This document shows, one piece after another, positions 1 to 4,464 of a stretch of 6,233 nt of DNA. The stretch spans positions 1-6,233 of the forward strand of contig PSRN01000120.1 of NCBI GenBank assembly GCA_003176075.1, read 5' to 3'. The notes below the pieces were generated by a model. It was not told the DNA's origin and searched no databases. It was given only the letters and a program-made list of their open reading frames with translations. Position 1 is the first letter of the stretch. Every line of letters starts with the position of its first letter. A program made the position numbers and the translations under genes. This DNA is from Bdellovibrio sp. (GTDB lineage Bacteria > Bdellovibrionota > Bdellovibrionia > Bdellovibrionales > Bdellovibrionaceae).

Positions 1-1129
1 GTAAGGGCGCCACCGCCATGGCGCGCGTCGTGGTTGTCCGAAAAATAAATCGAGCGGTGGAAGGAAAGCGTTCAAGATCCGGCCAAATCACAAGTTTTTC
101 AAATAGCGAAGACATCAGGTTCTGAAAGGGAGGCAAGTCCTGAGAGCGATCCACCCGATTGAAAATTCCCATTTCACTAAGACAGGCGCCCCACAGCGGA
201 ATCAGACCGCCGGGAAGGACGACTTGCGCCTGCACCGGCGTTTCGTCGGCCGGCACGGCCGGAATCACCGCTGCGGAAGTAGTGAAGCCACCGACTTGAG
301 GTCCTGCGGAGCTGGTGAAGCCACCGACTTGGGAAGAGCTGGCGCAGTCCACGCCCGTGATCAAATCCGCTGGCAAACGAAAAATCCAATGGGATGGTCC
401 GTCGATAAAGTCGTTGGCTTGCAAAAAAAAGACCGAATTGAATTCCGGCAAGACCTGGGTCCAGGACCGACGGCTTTGCACCCAGTGATTAAGCAAGGGA
501 TTGAGCTGAGCCATCAGGTTGTCGCGCAGAGCGGTCGATTGAGCCCAGTTCCTGTTGATTTGTTTCTCGATATACTTGAGCGTGCCCAAAGGCCCTTGGC
601 ATCCTCCCGCTTTCACGGACCAGACACCGTCAGTGGCCGGCCAGTTCAAAGAATCGATGACGACCGAAAAAGGGCTGTGACTCAAATGGCCTGAGACTTT
701 CAGTTCCACTGCTTTTTGACTGGCAAAAGTCAGATCCTGGCAGCTGACTTTCACGTGGACTCGCACCGTGGCATTTCCCACCTGCTGGACCATGGTGCTA
801 TCAATACTTAAACTCGCGGCCTGGGCGGTCACAGCGGGCAAGTTGACGGTGGCGACGAAGCGACCTTGATCCAGGGGGGTTAAATCGTTGATTTGATATT
901 GTCCCGACAAGGAAAAATTCTCAAAGCTCGTGGGGAAGTCGCCGGGAACAGTCAAGTGAGGCCATGCATTTTCCACCGGCCCGTTGAAGCCGGGGCCGTT
1001 GGCTTTGATCATTTGTTTGGGGACATACAACAAGAATTCACTGTGCAAGACAGAGCTCATTGAGGGTTCCGAGAACAGAGCGGACAAAAGCGAGATTCCC
1101 CAGGATTTCACGGCCCTTCTGAAGGTCAT
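1..1129 (-). CDS. Secreted protein of unknown function (3' end beyond the window)
   Basis: An uninterrupted minus-strand frame of 376 codons runs from an ATG at 1129 to the window edge with no stop, so the C-terminus is missing. I do not recognise the family. The N-terminus (MTFRRAVKSWGISLLSALFS) has basic residues followed by a short hydrophobic stretch, consistent with an export signal. The rest is rich in alternating polar and hydrophobic residues, suggesting beta structure. Four cysteines are seen (VSCQDL, GGCQGP, VDCASS, WGACLS), which could form disulfides in the periplasm. An upstream in-frame TGA and the absence of other starts fix ATG 1129 as the longest start, but there is no good Shine-Dalgarno sequence. 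A TATACT box lies only 7 bp upstream, so translation may be nearly leaderless. Residues Q267 to V288 are an 11-residue tandem repeat (QVGGFTSSAGP, then QVGGFTTSAAV) derived from the hairpin repeat family. The frame is convincing; the function is unknown. Confidence 0.75.
   Translation of the reverse strand, partial: MTFRRAVKSWGISLLSALFSEPSMSSVLHSEFLLYVPKQMIKANGPGFNGPVENAWPHLTVPGDFPTSFENFSLSGQYQINDLTPLDQGRFVATVNLPAVTAQAASLSIDSTMVQQVGNATVRVHVKVSCQDLTFASQKAVELKVSGHLSHSPFSVVIDSLNWPATDGVWSVKAGGCQGPLGTLKYIEKQINRNWAQSTALRDNLMAQLNPLLNHWVQSRRSWTQVLPEFNSVFFLQANDFIDGPSHWIFRLPADLITGVDCASSSQVGGFTSSAGPQVGGFTTSAAVIPAVPADETPVQAQVVLPGGLIPLWGACLSEMGIFNRVDRSQDLPPFQNLMSSLFEKLVIWPDLERFPSTARFIFRTTTTRAMAVAPL
271..336 (-). 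repeat. Two tandem 33-bp variant copies of the dispersed hairpin repeat, in frame
   Basis: On the plus strand, CTGCGGA at 271 and again at 304 start two 33-bp units. Each contains GTGAAGCCACCGACTTG, so the period is exactly 11 codons. The same words (CTGCGGAG, then CACCGACTTGG) occur in the intergenic copy at 2234-2290, which links this variant to the family. On the coding (minus) strand the units read QVGGFTSSAGP and QVGGFTTSAAV, in the same phase as the SVGGVAATG peptide in the PilZ gene. Confidence 0.7.
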
Positions 1130-1135
1130 ACTTGG

Positions 1136-1141
1136 AGTATA
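1136..1141 (-). promoter_or_regulatory. Possible -10 box of the minus-strand secreted-protein gene
   Basis: The minus strand reads TATACT 7 bp before the ATG at 1129. This is a good -10 match, but I see no convincing -35, because the GC hairpin at 1146-1163 occupies that area. If used, the transcript would start at or very near the ATG, which would fit the missing Shine-Dalgarno sequence. Confidence 0.25.
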
Positions 1142-1145
1142 AAAG

Positions 1146-1163
1146 CCCGGCGCGCTCGCCGGG
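1146..1163. other. Perfect GC hairpin in the divergent intergenic region
   Basis: CCCGGCG and CGCCGGG form a perfect 7-bp stem around a CGCT loop, flanked by AAAAG on the left and AAATTTT on the right. It looks like an intrinsic terminator. However, it lies 17 bp upstream of the start of the minus-strand gene, and the plus-strand sequence to its left is antisense to that gene. It could insulate the two divergent transcripts or end an antisense transcript. It is not related to the ACCCGTGG repeat family. Confidence 0.4.
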
Positions 1164-1190
1164 AAATTTTCCTTGCTCCCGTCTCAATTG

Positions 1191-1227
1191 GGCTGCGCCG
1201 CCCATGCTACACCCGTGGCGTCTGCGG
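1191..1227 (+). repeat. Two partial hairpin-repeat copies, back to back
   Basis: Positions 1191-1208 match the 3' part of the unit (GGCTGCGCCGCCCATGCT; 16 of 18 bases agree with the copy at 1322). Two bases later, 1211-1227 matches the 5' part of the longer variant (ACCCGTGGCG followed by TCTGCGG, as at 2234). Neither copy is complete, so this looks like a decayed or rearranged tandem. Confidence 0.55.
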
Positions 1228-1234
1228 AAAATCG

Positions 1235-1247
1235 CGACAAATTGTCG
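1235..1247. promoter_or_regulatory. 13-bp palindrome, possible operator
   Basis: CGACAA and TTGTCG are perfect 6-bp inverted arms around a single central A. The site lies in the region between the divergent secreted-protein and LolA-like genes, about 70 bp upstream of the TATAAT box. The size and symmetry fit a dimeric regulator site, but no regulator can be named. Confidence 0.25.
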
Positions 1248-1312
1248 AACTCATTTCCGCGAACCACAGGCTGTTTTTTTTGAATCTTTCTTCTTTTCAG
1301 TTGATTCTGAGT

Positions 1313-1318
1313 TATAAT
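1313..1318 (+). promoter_or_regulatory. Likely -10 element of the LolA-like/crtY transcript
   Basis: A perfect TATAAT lies in an AT-rich stretch just before the paired hairpin repeats. At 17 bp spacing the -35 is weak (CTTCTT, or TTCTTT at 16 bp), so the promoter may need an activator. Transcription from here would give a leader of about 85 nt containing both repeat hairpins at 1322-1379. Confidence 0.45.
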
Positions 1319-1321
1319 AAC

Positions 1322-1348
1322 ACCCGTGGCGGCTCCGCCGCCCACGCT
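1322..1348 (+). repeat. Hairpin repeat, full 27-bp copy
   Basis: This is the reference copy: ACCCGTGGCGGC, loop TCC, GCCGCCCACGCT. The inner arms pair as CGTG plus GCGGC against GCCGC plus CACG, with one bulged C. It begins 4 bp after the TATAAT box, so it probably lies at the very 5' end of the LolA-like mRNA. Confidence 0.75.
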
Positions 1349-1352
1349 TAAC

Positions 1353-1379
1353 ACACGTCGCGGCTTCGCCGCCGACGCT
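1353..1379 (+). repeat. Hairpin repeat with compensatory stem change
   Basis: The copy reads ACACGTCGCGGC, loop TTC, GCCGCCGACGCT. Compared with the copy at 1322, the fourth stem pair is changed from G1328:C1343 to C1359:G1374. Both sides of the pair changed, so the stem is preserved. The TTC loop closed by C and G gives a stable CUUCGG-type tetraloop in RNA. It ends 20 bp before the Shine-Dalgarno sequence of the LolA-like gene. Confidence 0.7.
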
Positions 1380-1399
1380 CGTCGGGGTCATCTGAGGAC

Positions 1400-1404
1400 G
1401 GAGG
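1400..1404 (+). promoter_or_regulatory. Ribosome binding site that fixes the GTG start at 1410
   Basis: GGAGG followed by GGG lies 5 nt before GTG 1410. It favours this start over the in-frame GTG at 1326, which falls inside a hairpin repeat and has no ribosome binding site. Confidence 0.65.
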
Positions 1405-1409
1405 GGGAA

Positions 1410-2222
1410 GTGGAAAAAAATAAGCAAAAACCGAATCGCCACAAAATCATCACCGCCATTCAATATTTCGCGGGATGCGCGGTGTTCATGGTTTTCGGCG
1501 GCTCGCGCGCGGCGACGGATCCGAACCTGCACAAGCGCTTCGATCAGGCCATGAAGAAATTTGAATCAAAGGACGAGGAAGCCGTGGTTAAGCTTTCCAT
1601 CCAAAGCCCGGACGGTAGCGCGAAAGTCCGCGAGCTGGTGGTACAGCGGGCGGGGTTCGGCAAGGAGCAAAGGATGCTGGCCCGAATTCAAGCACCCACC
1701 GACCTGAAAGGAACCGGCCTGCTCAGTATCGTCGACAAGTCGAGCGAAAACCAATGGATCTATTTGCCCTCGACCAAACAAACCCGCAAGGTGGTGATGG
1801 CCGAACAAAACGACGCCGGGGGGGTTCTCGGCTCCGAGCTCCGCTACGAAGACTTCAACCCGTCGGTGATCCGCAGGTCCGAAATCACTTTGATGAAGAC
1901 GGAAACCCGGCAGGGAGTCGGCTATGACGTTTTTGAAACCAAGATCCCACCCGGAGTGAGCCCTTACGAGAAAGCCCAGGTGTGGATCGACACCCACCGC
2001 GAGGTCCCCGTCCAGATCGATTATTTCAGCAAGAACGCCAAGGTGAAGACCATCTTTTTTCAAGACTACAAAAGCATCGGTGCGGTTCTTCGTCCCCACA
2101 AGATGGTGATCAAGAATCTGAAGAACCAGCGAGGAACCGAAATTGAAGTCAATTCTTACAAGATCAATAAAGGTTTGACGCTTCATCAACTCAGCGTCGA
2201 TTCCCTCGGCCGAACCTGGTGA
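1410..2222 (+). CDS. Outer membrane lipoprotein-sorting protein, LolA-like
   Basis: The 270-residue protein is a periplasmic member of the LolA/LolB-like superfamily (the LolA_like family annotated as outer membrane lipoprotein-sorting protein). These proteins have a single open beta-barrel thought to hold a lipid or lipoprotein acyl chain, and are often encoded near RND/MMPL exporters. From the GTG start there is a clear signal peptide: a basic n-region (KNKQKPNRHK), a hydrophobic core at about residues 13-31, and a probable cut after SRA (residue 34). The family pattern follows: a MxxRIQAPxDLKGTGLL segment, NQWIYLPSTKQTRKV, then VLGSELRYEDFNP, and later WIDTHREVPVQIDYF. The 1326 start would add 28 residues encoded mostly by hairpin repeats and would bury the signal peptide. 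crtY follows after 103 bp on the same strand with no clear terminator, so co-transcription is likely. The cargo cannot be told from sequence. Confidence 0.85.
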   Translation: MEKNKQKPNRHKIITAIQYFAGCAVFMVFGGSRAATDPNLHKRFDQAMKKFESKDEEAVVKLSIQSPDGSAKVRELVVQRAGFGKEQRMLARIQAPTDLKGTGLLSIVDKSSENQWIYLPSTKQTRKVVMAEQNDAGGVLGSELRYEDFNPSVIRRSEITLMKTETRQGVGYDVFETKIPPGVSPYEKAQVWIDTHREVPVQIDYFSKNAKVKTIFFQDYKSIGAVLRPHKMVIKNLKNQRGTEIEVNSYKINKGLTLHQLSVDSLGRTW

Positions 2223-2233
2223 GGCCGTTCTTC

Positions 2234-2290
2234 ACCCGTAGCGTCTGCGGAGGTGCCGAAGGCACCGACTTGGCCTTCGCCCCCCACGCT
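2234..2290 (+). repeat. Long 57-bp variant of the hairpin repeat
   Basis: It starts ACCCGTAGCG and ends CCCACGCT like the 27-bp unit, but a 30-bp internal segment is inserted. That segment includes its own perfect hairpin, GGTGCC-GAA-GGCACC, followed by GACTTGGCCTTCGCC. The insert shares CTGCGGAG and CACCGACTTGG with the copies at 271-336, so it joins the two variants into one family. It fills most of the gap between the LolA-like gene and crtY and could act as an mRNA-stabilising or attenuating structure. Confidence 0.6.
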
Positions 2291-2325
2291 GGACCTTTTC
2301 AGCAATTCCTGATAAATCATTCTGA

Positions 2326-3609
2326 ATGAAGGACCCGAAGGTGGAACATTATGATCTGGTCATCGTGGGGGGAGGCCTGGCCGGCGGTCTTTTTCTCACG
2401 GCTCTTCAGCACCACCACCCGCACATCTCCACGCTTCTCGTTGAGCGCAGCCCCCAGCTGGGTGGCAACCACACCTGGTGCCTTCATGAGGGTGACATTC
2501 CAGAAAGATCGCGGCCCTGGTTCCTTCCCCTATTGAGTCACAGCTGGGACCGGTACGAGGTTTTTTTCCCGTCTCACCACCGGGTCTTGGAGCGTTCCTA
2601 CCATTGCCTGAAATCCGAGGACTTCGCCGCCAAAATCGCATCAAGATGTGGATCCGCGGCAACATCAAAGCCGACGCCGCCTCTCATTCGTCTCAATAGC
2701 GAAGTGACAGGGTGGAAAAAAGATAGCGACGGTGAAACCTTGCTGGAAATCCGCGGTCAAGGACCTACACCCGTGGCGGCATCAAAGCCCACGCTCCCCG
2801 TGGCGGCATCAAAGCCCACGCTCGTGCGTTGCCATTCCGTCATTATGGCGGGGGGATGGCAACCCTTGGCGGATCCAAAATCTTTTGGTTGGCAAAAGTT
2901 TGTCGGGCTGGAAGTCCGTTTACAGAGACCTCATGACTTGCGCTGGCCCATTCTTAAGGACGTGCGGGTGCCGCAGATCGATGGTTATCGATTCTTCTAC
3001 ACGCTGCCCTTCTCCTCCGATCAGCTACTGATCGAAGACACGTATTACAGCAACCATCCCGGTCTTCGGGTCGAAAGAATTGAGCGGGAGATCTATCAGT
3101 ACGCGGAACGCCAAGGCTGGCGCATTGGCGAAGTTCTTCGCCGTGAAACCGGAGCCTTGCCGCTGGCGATGAATCCGCCGGCGATGGCCGTCTCGGAATG
3201 GCCTGTCCTCGGTGCCCAATCCAACTATTTCCATCCCGTGACGGGATACACCCTCCCTTTCACCCTTCGCATGATTCAAGATCTGATGGATCATTCAAAT
3301 TTGACCGTCCCGTCGATGCAAAAAGTGATGCAGCTCAATTTTCACCGCGATGAGCGGCGCTTTCGTTTTTTGGCCATGCTCAATCGGATGATGTTCTTGG
3401 CCGCAAAAAGCGAGACAAGATATCGGATTTTGGAGCGATTTTACCGGTTGCCGCTGCCGCTGATTGAACGTTTTTATTCAGGAAAGGTTTCGCTCTTTGA
3501 TCAAATTCGAATTTTGGCCGGCAAGCCGCCCGTCCCCCTGGGGGCCGCTTTAAAAGCGGTTCGCCGCCAGACTAAAGTTGACGAAAATAGTCCCGCTGCA
3601 AGTCCATAG
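2326..3609 (+). CDS. crtY: Lycopene beta-cyclase, CrtY type
   Basis: The enzyme cyclises the psi ends of lycopene to beta-ionone rings, giving gamma- and then beta-carotene; it is a flavoprotein associated with the membrane. The N-terminal dinucleotide fold is clear (YDLVIVGGGLAGGL, residues 9-22), with the ribose-binding acid at E40 and GGNHTW at 46-51. Further CrtY hallmarks are the IEDTYY motif at 236-241, which holds the conserved glutamate important for catalysis in this family, GALPLAM, FHPVTGYTLP from 302, MLNRMMFLA and FYRLPLPLIERFY. The protein has 427 residues, longer than the usual 380-390. The excess is a short SAATSKPTP segment near 110-118, two PVAASKPTL repeats at 149-166, and a C-terminal tail. 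ATG 2326 has no Shine-Dalgarno; GTG 2341 has AAGGA 7 nt upstream and starts VEHYDL, matching relatives, so it may be the true start. No other carotenoid gene is in the window. Confidence 0.92.
   Translation: MKDPKVEHYDLVIVGGGLAGGLFLTALQHHHPHISTLLVERSPQLGGNHTWCLHEGDIPERSRPWFLPLLSHSWDRYEVFFPSHHRVLERSYHCLKSEDFAAKIASRCGSAATSKPTPPLIRLNSEVTGWKKDSDGETLLEIRGQGPTPVAASKPTLPVAASKPTLVRCHSVIMAGGWQPLADPKSFGWQKFVGLEVRLQRPHDLRWPILKDVRVPQIDGYRFFYTLPFSSDQLLIEDTYYSNHPGLRVERIEREIYQYAERQGWRIGEVLRRETGALPLAMNPPAMAVSEWPVLGAQSNYFHPVTGYTLPFTLRMIQDLMDHSNLTVPSMQKVMQLNFHRDERRFRFLAMLNRMMFLAAKSETRYRILERFYRLPLPLIERFYSGKVSLFDQIRILAGKPPVPLGAALKAVRRQTKVDENSPAASP
2653..2678 (+). repeat. Degenerate hairpin-repeat copy inside crtY
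   Basis: GCGGCAACATCAAAGCCGACGCC matches the crtY-type unit (GCGGCATCAAAGCCCACGCT) except for a 3-nt insertion and one or two substitutions. It reads SAATSKPTP in frame at about residues 110-118. It looks like an older insertion of the element repeated at 2769-2822. Confidence 0.55.
2769..2822 (+). repeat. Two tandem 27-bp repeat copies inside crtY, in frame
   Basis: Two directly adjacent copies are identical apart from the first base. Each has the 5' arm CCCGTGGCGGC, a loop ATCAAA and the 3' arm GCCCACGCT. The 27-bp period is nine codons and gives PVAASKPTL twice. Their near identity indicates recent duplication. Compared with the standard unit the loop is altered and the stem is weaker (CGTG and GGC pairing with GCC and CACG, with a two-base bulge). 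Confidence 0.8.
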
Positions 3610-4195
3610 CCGCCGCCATCAGCTGGCGGCGCGAAATTTCGTTTTCGAAGCTGAAAGCTAGACCCAGGAAATTCTGATCGCCCTCGACAACCGCGTGCCG
3701 AACGCGGGCCAGAACCTCGACCCGCCAGCGGCCGCACAAATGAAGGACAACCCGCAAGTTTTCGTCTTTCACCATGGGAGAAACACCCGTGGCGGCTACG
3801 CCGCCCACGCTCCGCGGTGTGAGCGTGGGCGGCGAAGCCGCCACGGGTGAGAGATCCATTTGCACTTTCGCGCCGCCCTGACTGAGATTGACCACTTTGG
3901 CGTCTAGAAAGACCGATTTGTCCCGGCGAGCAATGATGTTGCAGTCTCGTTGCACATGTTCAGCCAGCGGGACGCGGAAATGGCCCCGCCGCTCGAGTTT
4001 AAACAGGTCACCGCGAAAGCGCAAAATCCCGTCATTGGCGAGAGGGCGGAATTCAGCCTCGGCGAAATAGCGGTCCGTTCCGAGCGCGAAGTTAAGGGTC
4101 ACCGAATCGGAGGCTTCGGGCCTTTGCTCGAAAACCGAAACTTTACCAAAAAATCCCCATTTTTCATTGAATGAAACAGGTTTAAAACCAAACAA
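3572..4195 (-). CDS. PilZ-domain protein, putative c-di-GMP binding
   Basis: PilZ domains bind cyclic di-GMP and relay it to motility, adhesion or envelope functions. Both binding motifs are present: the arginine motif RRGHFR (R70 and R74 of the RxxxR pattern) and the (D/N)xSxxG motif NLSQGG at 103-108. An N-terminal region of about 60 residues precedes the domain. Residues 117-137 (PVAASPPTL, TPR, SVGGVAATG) are encoded by an inverted pair of hairpin repeats and interrupt the domain just after the beta-strand following NLSQGG. This is probably a hairpin-loop insertion, since family-like sequence (ENLRVVLHLCGRWRVEV, then FLGLAFSF) resumes after it. The start is uncertain: TTG 4195 has AGGA 4 nt upstream, but the frame stays open and coding-like for another 36 codons to an ATC at 4303, with no ATG, GTG or CTG. 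The 3' end overlaps crtY by 38 bp, tail to tail. Confidence 0.82.
   Translation of the reverse strand: MFGFKPVSFNEKWGFFGKVSVFEQRPEASDSVTLNFALGTDRYFAEAEFRPLANDGILRFRGDLFKLERRGHFRVPLAEHVQRDCNIIARRDKSVFLDAKVVNLSQGGAKVQMDLSPVAASPPTLTPRSVGGVAATGVSPMVKDENLRVVLHLCGRWRVEVLARVRHAVVEGDQNFLGLAFSFENEISRRQLMAAAMDLQRDYFRQL
3784..3849. repeat. Inverted pair of hairpin repeats inside the PilZ gene
   Basis: A 27-bp unit at 3785-3811 (loop TAC) faces a second at 3822-3848 in reverse orientation (loop TTC), separated by 10 bp containing CCGCGG. The arms are complementary at 26 of 27 positions and pair one base further outwards. The 66-bp region can therefore fold either as two small hairpins or as one long 28-bp-arm cruciform. 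Both copies are read through in frame by the minus-strand gene without a stop. Confidence 0.85.
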
Positions 4196-4345
4196 AATGT
4201 CCTGGTCTGTCTTGCAAATAAAATCCGAGGCGTCTCCGAGGGAGGCGATGAGCCGCTGGTGGGCCTCGGAGCGATTTCGGATGCGCTCAAAAACTTGCTT
4301 GATAAAGCCCCCTCTGGATCGACTGGATCGACGCTCCCTTTGACT

Positions 4346-4464
4346 TCAGTTTAGCAGCCCTTTTTTTTAACCAAAATTAAATTTCACAGGGCTTTTTCGG
4401 ACGAGGTGGCCAAAATCCATCAGTTATTCTTTCACAAACCCCAAGGCCCGTGCGATAAGAGACC
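4346..4464. other. Divergent intergenic region between the PilZ gene and rny
   Basis: This AT-rich region carries a run of eight T at 4361-4368. It also has AGCCC at 4356-4360 and the complementary GGGCT at 4389-4393, but the 28-nt loop is too long for a convincing terminator. I could not find a well-spaced -35/-10 pair for either gene, so the promoters are not assigned. A direct repeat TGGATCGAC lies just outside it, in the uncertain N-terminal region of the PilZ gene. Confidence 0.3.

Noticed and set aside
271..336. CRISPR-like direct repeats
   Set aside because: The two units are contiguous, with no spacers, are in frame within a gene, and belong to the dispersed hairpin family.
224..694. 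Plus-strand open frame of 156 codons
   Set aside because: It is antisense to the long minus-strand frame, which has a signal peptide and runs unbroken to the edge. The plus-strand product has no recognisable features.
1326..1409. Upstream GTG start extending the LolA-like protein by 28 residues
   Set aside because: The start lies inside a hairpin repeat with no ribosome binding site. The extra residues are repeat-derived, and the extension would place the signal peptide internally. GTG 1410 has GGAGG at good spacing.
1410..1520. Lipoprotein signal with FAGC lipobox in the LolA-like protein
   Set aside because: The residues after the cysteine (AVFMVFGG) continue the hydrophobic core, so a signal peptidase I cut after SRA is more likely.
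1566..2189. Minus-strand open frame of 207 codons inside the LolA-like gene
   Set aside because: It is a shadow of a well-supported gene, with no family motif of its own.
4356..4398. Intrinsic terminator with T-runs between the PilZ gene and rny
   Set aside because: The only stem is 5 bp around a 28-nt loop, and both flanking genes start here rather than end.
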